The notes under the pieces: model-generated
The model's input: only the letters and a program-made list of their open reading frames with translations
The model's database searches: none
Told to the model about the DNA's origin: nothing
Shown: one piece after another, positions 1-12,160 of the stretch
Layout of the letters: every line of letters begins with the position of its first letter
Position numbering within the stretch: position 1 is the stretch's first letter
Translations under genes and position numbers: made by a program
Assembly (NCBI GenBank): GCA_003290165.1
Contig: QNQO01002066.1
Coordinates: 98,905-162,904, forward strand
Length of the DNA stretch: 64,000 nucleotides
DNA from: Berberis thunbergii
Lineage: Eukaryota > Streptophyta > Magnoliopsida > Ranunculales > Berberidaceae
Direction of reading: 5' to 3'

Positions 1-35
1 AGTAAGATGGAAACTTAACTATGAAATGTACATAC

Positions 36-1743
36 CTAGGAATTCTTCTGATAGATACATTTCGAATTGGAGTCTGATCTTCAGGGCGACAGATGATCAA
101 GTTTTTTACCTATACAGAGAAGTAGTCATGTAATCTAATTTTCATATAAATGGCCATGAAAAAACAGCTTCCACTACATATTCAATTTGTCCAGACACTA
201 TGAGCTGAATCCATTTTTCAATTAGCATCTGGATCTGTTTGACAAGCCCACAGAAACATGTATCATTCTTAGAATGCTCAAGAACAAAACTCTTACCAAA
301 AAAAGGCCGACAATATTTGATGGGTTCTCAGAGTAGATCGGTACACGACTATGCCCCTTACTCATTATCAAACCCATTGTGTGCCTAAGGAGATATATGT
401 AACAGTGTTATGAAATGGTCAAATGGATATAAAGTTAAGTTCGGAGATCTTGAGGTACGTACATGTCTAGTTTCGAGTTTATATCAAGAGCAAAAGTTTT
501 GTCAATAGGCGTCATAGCATCCTTAGCTGTTTTTTGTGTCAAATCCAAAGCTCCAGTGATTATAGTAGTTTCGTCATGTGTCAAATCTCCACCCTTTCCT
601 GCCTAACACCATATACAAAAAATCAGTTGATCCCATACATTCGGTTAAGGCATTGGTATAACACGGGCACAAAGAGAAACAAATAGAGCATGAAGAGTGA
701 AAATCAGAGTTAACCGCGTTTCCATGCATATCCACCAATGTCTTCAACTCTGCCCGTCTTAGAAGCGCACGGTGCCCTTTACCTAGTAGCCAATCCAATA
801 ACTGCCACAATATGAAACCCTGTAGAGTTTGATTAAATGAACACCAAAAAGGAACAAAGGAATGAACATAATTTGTTGACACATTGCATCGTGTAATTCT
901 TGTATGTCTTTAGTAACTCAAATCATTTTCCATTTCGTTGGGTAAGCCATAAACAAAAATACAACTCAGTATTTATGGTCTTATATTACAGTAATCCAAA
1001 TGAACTCACCTTACTGATAGGATATGTTATGGGGAAGAACACAAATAGAGCTACCCGAACAACTCCAACCAATTTTGCACCAACACTCATCCCAAATCTA
1101 GTGCACACAGCTTGTGGAATAATCTACCGTCAAAGAAACACGCGGATTTTCAAGCATTGACAATTGAATTGCAATCAAGAAAAAGCTAAACTTTGCATAT
1201 CTTACCTCGCCGAAGGCAAGGATTAGTGTGACAGATATTATCACAGCACCCCAAGCCGGGAGAAGTGCATCAAGGAAAATTGGCAGTGCCTTGAAACACA
1301 ACTCTGTATCAGTCCTTCCTATATGGTCAAGAAACTCTAGCATAAGACATGTAGGAAACAAATTCAGAAACATACCTCCATTGCCAAAGAATTTCCTAGG
1401 AGAAGTGTACATAGAAGTAGATGTTGATTCTTCACAACAGGCAAAATCTTAGCTACCACGTAGACAAAAAAAAAAAAAAAAAGATTGAACCATGCAACGT
1501 TACTTATGTATACCAAAAAAACGTTCAGAAAGACTGAATTAATGACTAGAACTCGAAAAACCTACCAGCATTCTTTTGATCCTTAGGTTGGCCGGATTTA
1601 GAGAGGACCTCAAGATCAACTTGGCTAAGTGACATTAGTCCTAGAGTAAGCCCAGACATTAGTCCAGCAAAAAGTACAAGTACCACACATACAATTAGAT
1701 ACACCCAGAACATAGGCTTGCAACATTGCTCGTCTGCCGCCAT
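36..1743 (-). CDS. DUF21/CBS (CNNM-like) membrane protein, gene 1, 5' part, cut by left edge
   Basis: Plant member of the DUF21 plus CBS-pair (CNNM/CorC-like) family, integral membrane proteins linked to divalent-cation handling; the exact substrate of plant members is not established. Visible exons on the minus strand: 1566-1743, 1376-1452, 1206-1289, 1010-1123, 715-801, 463-602, 297-384, 36-109, all with GT/AG borders and open in phase. The start is ATG at 1741-1743. The N-terminus has a Cys pair, a hydrophobic span ending in [13 protein letters not shown], then SQVDLEVL. Exons 3-4 give a second hydrophobic block with the family signature FGEIIPQ, and exon 5 gives [13 protein letters not shown]. 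Exons 6-8 enter the CBS region (TKDAMTP-like, [10 protein letters not shown]). The final five exons seen in gene 2 would lie beyond base 1. All eight exons except the first equal those of gene 2 in length, so this is a tandem duplicate and looks intact as far as it goes. Confidence 0.93.
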
Positions 1744-3352
1744 TGAACCAAATTGTATAGCTTCAATTCACTGATACGTAAGGTGAGTTAACAAGCGAAT
1801 GTGTATGGATGAAGTACTTGTATAAAAGATTCAGAACTTTGGGTTCAACCCTGTAGGACAAATGAAGAAACAAGGCTTTTTTGAATTCTGGGGCAAAGAC
1901 AATTGGAAGAAATGATATTGGTGTGGCCTAAAACAGAAAACTATTCCCGTAACTATGGTTTCCAGGATTCTGTACTATTTAGATAAGCAATGTGGATGTC
2001 ATTAGGCCAAAATGTAATGGCCTAATTTTTTAAATAGAAAGGGTTCTCAAGGATGATAATGATCTGCGTGTACATATACTCTTTTTCCGCGAAACTGAGT
2101 TTTCATTGAACAGAACAAAATTTACAAACAACACGCATTGGGCACACAATGAGATCACAAGCACCAAAATGAGAGTAAAAAACCCAGTTTAGCTGCAATG
2201 TGGACTGGAGATTTGTCGTGAATTATTCTTGAACAAGCCCCTCTACGCCCATATCTCTATCCCTGCAAACGCTTTCATATGTTTAAGTGTGTGCCTTTTT
2301 TATCTGTCGTCAATGAAACATTTCGATTTCCTTTTTCTTTTCTTTTTCTTTTTTTCCGACAAAAGTTCAAAAAAAGTTTACCCACAACATGAGGTAAAGT
2401 TCCACAAAATTTACCACACCACATGAGTTAAACGAAGCGAATAAACTGCAAGTTTCTAGAACCAAACTAGTGGACCAACTTATAACTAGGGTAAACAACT
2501 TGAACCTAGGAAATTATTCGAAAACTTTTCTTGTTTTTCTTATTTTTTATTTTTTTTCTTTTTTCAATAATATTTTCTTCTTTTGTTAATTTTCCAAAAT
2601 TTCAGACAGAAAGTCGTAAAATAATATAGGAGTTGCACAGACAAATGGAGCTTGAGTTTTCCTTTTTCGTATGAAGAAAAATCCCAAACTCTGGGTTTGC
2701 CAAACATAAATGTAGTTTGAAGTCAATTGCATTTGCATTTGTTTGCAACATGTTTGTTAATTTGCATTTCATGGCATCCAACAATCCGTTTACATGTTTA
2801 TAAAATCCCCGTGAATGAAAATCGAGTGCAGCAACCTCTAAAACACAATTTATATTTGAACTTATTCACAGAGTATCATTGCCGAATATGTACTTGCAGA
2901 CAACTATGGATGCCCTAAAACACAATAAGCTTATCTGCTCAATTTGGAGTATTTATGAAGTCAAAATTTCAGGCATAAATAATACATAAAATGTGCGCAA
3001 AGACCAGAGTTTCTCCATAGACGTACCGATTTTATTTTTGTTTGATTGCATATGGAAACAGAAACATTGTTTCGATCCTAAAGTTAGAGAATCGACCATC
3101 GCCTTTTGCATAAATGGGGTCATAGGACGGAACCAATATTTCATTGTTTATAGTCCAAGGTTGTGTGCATGGTTTTTTTGTATGTTTTTGGATGGGGACC
3201 TTAACTGTTCCGATCAAGTTGAAATTGTGTGGATGATAGAGTGAATGCATAAACATATCAGAGGAAATATGAACTTGTCGAGCTGAATCTTTATTTTGGG
3301 ATAATGTAGATATAATCAAAGAAACCATGACGCCGAATCTTACAAACCTGGT
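1744..3352. other. Upstream region of DUF21 gene 1, no gene seen
   Basis: The first 300 or so bases are recognisably related to the region upstream of gene 2 (shared motifs such as TTCCAGGATTCTGTACT and GTGGATGTCAT near 1959-2010 and 21210-21260), so the duplication included the promoter. The rest is AT-rich with no convincing coding sequence. The last 40 bases (3314-3353) recur beyond the far end of the Athila element at 16744-16783. Confidence 0.6.
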
Positions 3353-4193
3353 TGATAAGCACCCACAACATCGATTTTGCACTCCCAAATATACATTTGT
3401 TAAGTCCAATTATCAAGTAAAAATATCTCATTATGTGTATTTTGTGCATTTTGTAGGAATTCAAGTACAAATCTCAAATTATGCATGAAGTGGCACGATA
3501 AGGCTAAATTTATCAACTAGAATGCCCAATCGGAATTCGAATGCATTCATCAGGATTAAATAATTTCAATCTCAAGACTCATGAAGTCAAACCCACAAAG
3601 CAACAACAACTATGGATCTCGAGAAAATCAATATGAAAATTTGGACGTCCACATGGCCAACTTTATCATAAAAAAAATCTCTACAAGACATGTTTCCTTA
3701 TTGAACTCCAACATCAATATTCCTTGTTTCATTCAACCATGTTTCATTGTTTAACTCAAACCAAGTTTTCTTGTTTCACTCAAACCCTTTTTACCTATAA
3801 AACCCCATACATGGAGTTCATAAGGGATAGTTTTCTTTGATAGTTTTTTTTACAGAGTTTTTTAGTTGTAGTTCTTGGCTTTATATTTTTACTTGGGAGA
3901 AAAGTGCATGTATTTAATTCCATTGAAGAAGTAAGTTTTTTCTTTGTTTTCTTTGTTCTTTTAGTTTAATACTTATTTTCGCCATACATTATTTTGTTAT
4001 TCTCTTTATTCTTTAAGTTGAAAATCAAATATTGTCTTCTAATCTACGTGAAGTAGTCGATAACCCCTACTGTCACTATACATTGTTGAATTGTATTGCA
4101 GGTTGAAGGAAAAAAAATAGAAACAACTTATATTTCTTTGATTGATGTCGAAAATCATGCAACAACATTAATGTCGGTTTTTTGCATCAATCA
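3353..4193 (+). repeat. 5' LTR of the Athila element
   Basis: Begins TGATAAGCACCC and ends GCATCAATCA. It matches 15942-16728 almost throughout. The main difference is about 50 extra bases near 3715-3785 with short direct repeats (TTGTTTCA...CAAACC), lost or never gained in the 3' copy. TG...CA termini fit an LTR. Confidence 0.92.
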
Positions 4194-4195
4194 AA

Positions 4196-4206
4196 TGGTG
4201 TCGTTG
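4196..4206 (+). other. Primer-binding site, tRNA-Asp type, decayed
   Basis: Two bases after the 5' LTR the sequence TGGTGTCGTTG matches the usual plant Gypsy tRNA-Asp primer site TGGCGCCGTTG with two C-to-T changes. Its position directly after the LTR supports the call. Confidence 0.65.
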
Positions 4207-5812
4207 TGCATCACTTGGTGAAGGAAAACATTATTGAAGATACAACTTTGGAGACAATAGAGAAGTTTTTTAAATTTTTTTCCATTTTTTATTTATTTAA
4301 TTATTACTATTTTTGTCATCTTTATGCTTTTTTTTTGGTAATTTTCAGCATATAACGGAAACAACGTTTAGCGTATTTTTTTAGATTTTTTTTATGTTGG
4401 TTGCTTGTTGAACAAAATTGTTTGAAAAAGTTGGTGATAAAGCTGCAAAATTGCCTAGACTTGCTTGAAGAATTTTTTTATTTTTTGTTTGTAGTTTTTA
4501 GTGAGGAAGAGAGTTTATTCTTTTTTAACTTCTTTTTAATATGCCTCGAATGGTCAAGTGCAACTTGTAATAGCTAAACATTATTTTAGCATTAGGTTGA
4601 TTGTTAGTTTTAGGTTAGATTTAATTCACTTTCATAAAAAAAAACTAAAAACTAAACAAACAAACAAACAAAATTTAAAAAATATATATTTCTTGACCAA
4701 GACCATTAAACATCTTTGCATGTGTAATTGTTTGATTGTATGTTTATTTATTTAGATGGCAATCGAAGTCAGAAATAAAATATAAAAAAATTAAAAAATT
4801 TCTTTAAAAATGGCTAATTTTTTTTGTAGTGGATAACCAGCGGTGTTGTGGAGGAGAGAGCAATTGCTTGAACCTAGGAGGAGTAGCTCTCAAATAACAC
4901 TTCTTTCTACTTCCACGGTGGAGACCTTGTGTCCGAGCTCACAAGTTAGTAAGTATATCTTTCAGACACATTGCTTTAGTGGCTTGGGTGCTGAATGAAA
5001 ATCGATTGGACATTGCTTGGTGTTTGTTTATGTTTCTACATCTTAACGAACTGCGTGGTTGCTTACGTTAATAAACTACCATAAACAGAGAGGGCAGACC
5101 TAGCCTGTTTTTGAAACTGGTGGGATTTCATCACCCACCTCATCGCTCCAGCTGTGTGAAACCAAGGCACATAATAAAATCAACTAAGATTAGAGCCAAC
5201 TAGGTCGGTGTTCATAGGACAACTAAAACCTAAGTTATTCTGCTAAATTTTGTGTTGACTAAAGCAAAACGTGACGTTGGCTTTAATCATTCAATGAACT
5301 CCGAGAGGCCACTGTCACTGCCACATGGGTAACTCACCCGGTACGCCAAGTCATTAGTAAGCTGCAGACCACAGAAGGACGTGGTGTAACTAACAGTTTT
5401 GGCTAGGAACACACACCCTAAGTACGTATTTGACACACATTGTTCTCATATCAATCGGTCTACAGAGAGATAGCACAGGTACAGTTCTTAATTAGACCAC
5501 ATGATCTTTTGTACTTGTGCAATAATCCGACTTCTTGCAAGCGTAACTCTGACCTTCTGATTTTGGACTTTGTACTGTTGGATACAAGCTTTTAGGATCA
5601 TCTGTTAGCACCCTATCTTATCAGGCAATTTTATAGATAACAGTGTAACGCCCACTGGTTTCAATCAATATTATCCCTCACAGATTAACAATATAAAATC
5701 CCATTAAAACGTTGTTTGCTTAGATTTGGCATTTGTGTGGTTCAAAAGTGATCATTGCTTGTGTATATCTTCTTAGCAATCATCTAGGGATTTAGCAATC
5801 ATCTAGGGATAC
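4207..5812 (+). other. Athila 5' non-coding leader
   Basis: AT-rich region between the primer site and gag with T-runs and no supported gene. Long untranslated leaders are usual in this lineage. From about 5815 the gag frame is open. Confidence 0.6.
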
Positions 5813-6777
5813 TTGATCTTGTGCTTTGTCACCGTCATCTTTCCAATCCATTTTTTCCCTTTTATGAAAGTCTGGGAACGACCCAACAAGCGTTTGGTTC
5901 GTACCCAAAATTTTTCTAGCCACCCTAATCCACTTTTTGCTTCTTCACCACACTCATCTCCACCTACCTCCCCTCACTCTCCAATCAACACTGAAATGGA
6001 AGAACGTCCAATTTGGGAATACAATGTTCCCTTTGCTGCTAATGTGCATGGATGCATTGAGCTGCCCCCTATCACTACAGCTCAATTTGAGATTAGACCG
6101 GCTATTATTAATATGTTGCCGAAGTTTCATGGGCATGATCGAGAAAGTCCATATGTCCATCTTGGAAACTTTCTTGAAGTTTGTAGTACTTTTAAGAACC
6201 AAAACATAGATGAAGAAAATGTCAGACTTCGCTTGTTTCCTTTCTTTCTTGATGATTGGGCCACCTCATGGCTAAATTTCCTCCCTGCCAATTCCATTAA
6301 ATCATGGGAGGATTTAGTTAGAAAGTTTCTAGCGAAGTACTTCCCCATGAGAAATACCCTAGAAATTATAAGAGAAATTGAGGAGTTTACTTAAACACAT
6401 GATGAACTTTTTTATGAAGCATGGGACCGCTTTCAAGATTTACTCATCAAGTGCCCCCAACATGGCTTTGAAAAACGAGTGCTAGTGCAGAGTTTCTATA
6501 ATAGATTGATTGTCTAATCTAGAAATATGATCGAATCCATGCATCAAGGGAAACTCATGCGTAAAACTGGTATTGATGCTTATACCTTTCTAAGTGAACT
6601 TGAAACCTAGTTCTTCTAGAAAATCACGTCTATTTGTACCAAATGAAGATCCCGAACCAAACATCAAAACATTCCTAAAGGACTTTGCTAAGGAAATGAA
6701 ATCTATTGTGACAAAGTCTACCTCTGAAGCCTGATAACAGACTTATAAGCCTTGAACCTTTTGCCTCAAAAGAGATC
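5813..6777 (+). pseudogene. Athila gag, first part, broken by stops, a frameshift and the hAT insertion
   Basis: Gag (capsid/nucleocapsid polyprotein) packages element RNA. From about 6000 the Retrotrans_gag domain is clear: FEIRPAIINMLPKFHG, then HLGNFLEVCSTF, LFPFFLDDWATSWLNFLP and WEDLVRKFLAKYFPM. A stop at 6392-6394 interrupts it, after which the same frame continues (YEAWDRFQDLLIKCPQHG). Near 6608 the frame shifts and goes on (FLKDFAKEMKSI) to another stop near 6732. The hAT element then splits the gene at 6785. In register terms the frame in use just before the hAT resumes after it once one 8-bp target copy is discounted. Confidence 0.85.
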
Positions 6778-7641
6778 ATATAGATTAGGGGTGGGCACGG
6801 GACGGGATGGGACGAGATATACCCATCCCTATCCCATCCCGTTCATACGGGATCGAGACGAGATGGGAAAACCCCATCCCGACCTCGTCCCATCCCAAAC
6901 GGGTTCGGGACGGGACGGGATCAGCGTGCTAATCTGGAGAATACATTTTGAACATATTATCAACTTACATTGAAATGTGGAGCACCTTACAATGCATTTT
7001 ATAATTTGCTTGGCAACTGTGAAAATGGAAGCACTTTTGGTGATTTTGCCACTAATGGTTTTGAACTGTGAAGTATGGGCAGAAAATGTGGAACTACCAG
7101 GAAGTGCTGCATTTGGTTGCCTTTCAGCGATTCTCACAATTGGGAAAAATCAAAGTAACTTTCTCTATGATGAGCAAACTGGTTGTTTAACACCAATAAA
7201 TGCCTATGCGGAGTATCATGATTTTCTTCTTAATACTGAGCATGTAAGGTTGCACCTGCTGCATCCTCCTGCAACAATCATTTATGCTAATTATTACCAT
7301 GCTACATTGCAACTTTATCAAACGCCATATCAATTTGGTACGCTCTTTCAAGTACTCTAATACATTTATATCATGTAAATTAAACTTTAACTGTTATGTT
7401 AAAACTCTAACTCTGCAGATTTATTTCCAGATCAATTTGTTTTGTTAGAACTCTGCAGATTTGGAAGCAATTCCCTCAGAAATCTATGGCAGAAACTAAA
7501 GATATGATCTAAATAATTAAATAAAAATATTAATAATTAATATTAATAAATTAGTTCGGGACGGGACGGGATTGGCGGGATTGAAAATCTTCATCCCATC
7601 CCATCCCATTCTAGATCGGGACGGGACGGGATCGGGATGAA

Positions 7642-10600
7642 TGTCACGCCCCGATTTTTGAGAAAAACGAAATCCTAAAATCCATGTAGGATTATCCGTT
7701 TCCCCAAAACCCGGGACGCGAAATTCAATAACAACAGAGACATTAGCAGCAAAGACAAAAAAAAATATAGTTTAAAAAAATAGGACAAACTAAAATTAAT
7801 ACAAAAGTCTAACCATGAAAAACTGGCGTCGCTAGCCCCACTAGCGAAACTCCCGTAACGTTGCTCAAAAGTCTCTAAACCTGAAAAGCTAATCGGCTAC
7901 ATTCCCAAAGGAATGTACCCAAGAAGCAAAAGCTCACTTGGGCAGCAATAAAGCTGGTGTGAGAAATCTTCATTCCAAAAATCAATAAAATCGCACGTGA
8001 TAAACATCAAGCGAAACACAAACAACAAACCATCACACCAATAGGTAGTTCCTCAACGAGGCAAAAGTGTGATGCAAGAAAACACAGTTCCAAGAATTTA
8101 GTTCCTCAACGAGGCAATCATATCATCATCTCAATTAAGTAAAAATGCATTACTTACCCTATAGGAGTCGACTATGGCAAGTCTAACCTGCAGAAATATT
8201 AGTGGACTTGCCATCCTGCATAAAAGAATTAGAAACAATGCAACGCCATTTATTCTTTTTATTTGAATTAGGTTCAACTTTTTAACGGATTGATCACTTA
8301 GACGATACCACATTCGCACCACCTCCGTGCCGAACATACATGCCCGTATGCCTCTCTCATATAAAGGAGGACTACTCCGTCATCCATGCCTAAGTGGGGA
8401 CATCACATACAGGCATGCATCGCGGATACCCCTAACTATATGAGTACCAAAAGCCACCCTTGGGCTATCAATGCGCATAAACTCATGTCACATTTTTTAC
8501 GGATAAATATCAAAGCCTATTTTAGGCATACAAACTCACCACATTTCCGCAAGACTAACCCGAAGGTTATTTTAGTTTCTCTATTAAGAAATGGGTGCCC
8601 CAACTCCGCAAGACGACCCGCAGGTCATTTAGTTTCTCTAGTAAGAGAGGGGGAAAAATCATAAACAAAAGAGATGTGGTAGTTCTAAGTGATACAAGCC
8701 CAAGTGGTTTATAATTTCAGAAATCAAGGATTACCAATATCATTTATTTTGATAATTCAATATTCTTCCACAATGACATTTTGTCATTCGTAAATTGATT
8801 CACAATCTATCCACCCACATTTTTGGGGAAAACATAGCATATTCATTAATCATGCTATGTAACAATATGGCAATCAAGCCACTCCTTGATTCAAATATCC
8901 AAAATCTTTATAATGCATAAACAAGTCAACATGCATGATAATACCAATCTCCACATTAATCACAATGCATTAATATTCACCAACCATTCACATCTCAAGC
9001 ATCACTATTAACTTAGAATATGAAAAACATAGTTATGAGCTACTAACTGTAGTTTAACCAAGCCAAACAAATCCATATCTAATAGCCTTTCTTAAACACT
9101 GATTTCGGTGTGAGTTAACTTAGCTTACAGTGCCTTAATAAGAAACGACATTCAATATACCCAAATACTCGACAAAATGTGGGAGATTGTCTCACATCAT
9201 ATTCAAGTCCTACTAAGAAGTAATTGTACAATAGAAAACTAGCCACACTTTAGTAGTAGCCATTAGAAGATCTAACCTCTTACCATGACCTTGCGACATG
9301 ATGACAATGAACTACACTATACTATTGATCATAAATTAATAACAATAGTAAAATAGAGTTTTAGCTTCAAAAACAAGGTGTAATCTTCCTCTCTGCCCCA
9401 GTCCTATTCTTGTACTAAATTACTTATTCACAAACAAAACTTACAACAAGCGACAGGTCCTTGATTACGCAAGAACACTGCATTGTGACTATTTGTCAAA
9501 GTTTATCCAATGACTTACAACAAATTTATGACCATCGATAGCTTCATCAAGTATTGGCTCATATCAAGGGCAACCCTTCGTAACCCATCTCTAATACAAA
9601 CACTCTATTCGATGTTGCACATATTCCCAAAACCATAAATACTCATCACAGAATTCAAACACAAACATTGCAAATAAACACGAACAAAATGCACAAAGAA
9701 AGCAAACCCATTCTCACAGGTAAAACCCATTCTATTTTGTAAATTGGGAATATTCTATTTTCAAGAACAACATGAACTAGGCACCTAATCAACCAATCAA
9801 ACAATCCAATAACAGATTATCTAAAAAGGTACTATTTAATATATACTCTACACATCGAAAGACAACAAGTGGAACAAGAAACAAGTAACACAGCATAGGC
9901 AAACTGATAGAAAAGAAGGACTTAAAGTAGAAGAAAAAGAAATGAAGAAACTCACCTTTAGTATGTACGCTGATAGACTGCTGACCATGTTTCTAATCTT
10001 TAAACGTGTTCTTCCTTTTGTCCCAAAGCTCTCATTCAGGTGGTAGCAACATAATGATTCCAACTTTACTGTTTTCGACAGTATAAGAGAGAACCTTACC
10101 ATGTATTTAGCCAAAGTGGAAACCATGTGCACATGCATCAACACGCACCGAGCCTCATGAACTGGCTTCTCTAACAAAATATAAGGCTTGTTCTTATCAA
10201 AAAGAGCATCAGACTCAAAGCAAACGAAATAACACTTGACAGGAGATGAAGTTGGACTTTTCTTCTTCTCCTCTCGCTTCAGTTTTCGACCAAATCCAAT
10301 AGCTCTGGATGTAATTCTGTCACAGAAGAGCGAGAGCAGGTCGAGAAGTCAGATCTGAAGTCGAATTCGGGTGGAGGAGTCTTGATTTTGATTGGAGCAA
10401 CTTCTTGGGTCAAATGCTAGGGTTCTTAGGAGATTGATCTGATGATGATGATGAGAATTGAGAGAGGGAGAGAACAACCTGAATAGCGACATACTTCGAA
10501 CATTATTTGAGTCATCCTTTCTCGATTAGCCTTGGGGTTGAGAGGTGCTTCAGTGAGGAGAACAGGGTGTTCTTCAGGGGCCACATGAAGTTCATTGTAA

Positions 10601-11316
10601 AAGGTATGATGCCATATTTTCTCCATGTCATCCCAGTTACTAACTGTACCATGTTCGATTGGATATTTCAGGGTCATAATACCACGCTTAGATTGAACCT
10701 CATCCCCAACATATGCATCTTTCTGGCCCATCCCAACCATCACACCAGTGTGGCGAGGGCGTCCAACAATGCTAGGAAACACAGCCCTTAGAGCATCATC
10801 TCCAGCAAATCCAGCCTTGACCATTCCCGTTCCATTGTCACAGACAAGAGGTTGAATATCTTCGTTGTCCGCCATCTTCTATTGCCTTCATTCGCATCAC
10901 CAGCACAGATCTTTAGCAAGTACTTCTCGAGTGATCTTTCCTAGAATCATTCACCCCCATTCGATTTCATTCCTCACAAGATTGGGTGCTCTAATGGCGA
11001 GATGAACTCTTCGTCTTCTTTTTCGCTTCGCAGCACAAACGAGAGGGAAGAAGAGAGATCGAGATAGAGGGAAGCAGAGAAGCCTGTTTAGGAGAGAAAC
11101 ATGAAGGAGAAAAGGGGAAAAGAAGGAGAAAGAAAGTAGGGTTTCCTCTTTATGTAGTGTGGGTGGCTATTCGCCCCCACTAAAATTCTGAGAGCACCCG
11201 CCCTTTAACTAACCAAATAAAACCCTAATTTCAAAATTCACATTCAATTAAATGTAACCCTATTTTATTTAATTAAAAATAAAATAAATTATCGTTATGA
11301 AAATTAGGGATGTTAC
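7642..11316 (-). repeat. Long Tekay-like LTR (about 3.7 kb) containing an actin fragment
   Basis: Minus-strand start TGTAACATCCC at 11316, end GGGGCGTGACA at 7642. A TATA-like ACATAAAG near 11150 is followed by a pyrimidine-rich leader-like segment (11130-10900) and then the actin fragment, so the actin lies just downstream of the presumed LTR transcription start. The remaining 2.6 kb is non-coding, with AT-rich and tract-like LTR sequence. Confidence 0.7.
10460..10875 (-). pseudogene. Intronless 5' actin fragment (about codons 1-145)
   Basis: The minus-strand frame from ATG at 10873-10875 starts [19 protein letters not shown] and continues with [78 protein letters not shown] and MTQIMFE, which is actin. 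Plant actin genes have an intron near codon 20 right after MVK; here MVK and AGFAGDD are contiguous, so the copy came through a spliced RNA. After MTQIMFE about 20 bases are missing, shifting the frame, and actin homology ends about 30 bases later. Changes at conserved sites (DDAL for DDAP) also argue against function. It lies inside the LTR, in the LTR's transcription direction. Confidence 0.9.
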
Positions 11317-11463
11317 ATTATACACACGTTAAATGGAATCTCGTCCCGAGATTCGGAAGGTAAGAAAGTTAACTGAATTTCGAAAAATACTAATTGTCAA
11401 ACAAAAGAAGATTTTGAAACACACTTTCAATTAAATTTTAGAAACATAAACTATTTATTGTTA

Positions 11464-11529
11464 TTGAAAAAGTAGGGGTGTTACAATGAAAAAGTAGGGG
11501 TGTTACAATGAAAAAGTAGGGGTGTTACA
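11464..11529. repeat. Triplicated 22-bp unit at the Tekay/hAT junction
   Basis: Three tandem copies of a 22-base unit (GAAAAAGTAGGGGTGTTACA plus AT) end at 11485, 11507 and 11529. Each unit consists of the terminal bases of the retroelement plus the start of the target duplication, so the insertion junction itself was amplified. Confidence 0.9.
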
Positions 11530-11599
11530 ATGAAAAAATCGGGACGGGATCGGGACGGGAACGGGATCGCGGGATGGGATGCCCACCCCTAATATAGAT

Positions 11600-12160
11600 T
11601 CTTATTGCCCTTTAACTTTAGGTGGCAATGAACCTCTAGAGGAGGTGTGTGTATTTAACAGTGAACGCAAATCAAACACATTCGGTCAAACATACACATC
11701 TGCAAATCGACATCACCCTAACCTTTCCTATGGTGGTGACTTTTATGAACAACCACCCAGAAGTTCAGGGAATCCTCCTGGGTTTCAACACCCTAGGCAG
11801 CCTAGTGGACAAGCCTACAACTCAGGCACTTATCCCAGACAGGTTCAATATGGACCTCAATCTAACCAGTTGCAACATAATCAATATCCACCACATGGAA
11901 GACCTCTTTCATTCCTACAAAATCAGCCTGTTAACCTTCCTATGGTACTTGTCCCTCATAATTCTTATGGTCAACCTCAACTTAGCAACTTTCGAGACTT
12001 GGTACCTCAAAATCGATATGTTGCTCCTTTACCTCCTTCAAAACCATTATTGGAGGATATGATGCACCAGTTAATGACAACTAATGCTGCTAATTCCCAA
12101 GCCATCCACCAGCTTCAACAACAGTTGCAACAGTTGAGCGTGGGAAGGGAAAAATGAACA
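11600..12160 (+). pseudogene. Athila gag, second part (Pro/Gln-rich C-terminal region)
   Basis: Continues gag after the hAT: DSYCPLTLGGNEPLEEV, then a Pro/Gln/Tyr-rich stretch (YGGDFYEQPPRSSGNPPGF, PRQVQYGPQSNQLQ) and a Gln-rich coiled segment (IHQLQQQLQQLSVG). A stop at 12155-12157 interrupts it, after which the same frame runs on into the protease region. Composition and order match the gag C-terminus of Athila elements. Confidence 0.8.

Larger units (their letters stand above)
7642..11529 (-). mobile_element. Tekay-like (chromovirus) Gypsy remnant: one LTR plus scraps of internal and second LTR
   Basis: On the minus strand it runs from TGTAACACCCC at 11529 to GGGGCGTGACA at 7642, flanked by ATGAA on both sides (7637-7641 and 11530-11534), a 5-bp target duplication. 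The order on the minus strand is a short 5' LTR stub (about 11529-11400), a scrap of the 3' internal end with GAATCTCGGGACGAGATTCC (near 11350-11330), and then a full LTR from 11316. The GAATCTCGGGACGAGATTC motif before the LTR is characteristic of plant Tekay-type elements. The coding region is wholly deleted. Confidence 0.75.
6786..11591. mobile_element. hAT-type DNA transposon, non-autonomous, carrying a nested LTR remnant
   Basis: Terminal inverted repeats TAGGGGTGGGCA / TGCCCACCCCTA bound the element, with an identical 8-bp target duplication ATATAGAT at 6778-6785 and 11592-11599. An 8-bp duplication and (C/T)A-G-rich ends are diagnostic of hAT. The subterminal DNA is built from CGGGACGGGACGGG-type repeats in both orientations (6800-6920, 7555-7640, 11540-11580). 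Apart from the nested retroelement at 7642-11529 the hAT is only about 0.9 kb and has no transposase. A coding-like stretch near 6970-7070 (frame with CGAPYNAFYNLLGNCENG) is not recognised and could be another captured fragment. Confidence 0.93.

Noticed and set aside
1098..1412. Single continuous gene in 1098-1412 (minus)
   Set aside because: It merges two real exons of DUF21 gene 1 (1010-1123 and 1206-1289) with intron sequence; conserved splice sites and the paralogue show the exon structure.
6977..7360. A protein-coding gene of 127 residues inside the hAT element
   Set aside because: No family likeness in that frame; a different frame nearby looks more coding-like but is short, so only a possible captured fragment is noted.
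10507..10791. Plus-strand frame opposite the actin fragment
   Set aside because: Shadow of the actin coding sequence.
7642..11529. A complete LTR retrotransposon inside the hAT
   Set aside because: Only one full LTR and scraps are present, with no gag or pol.
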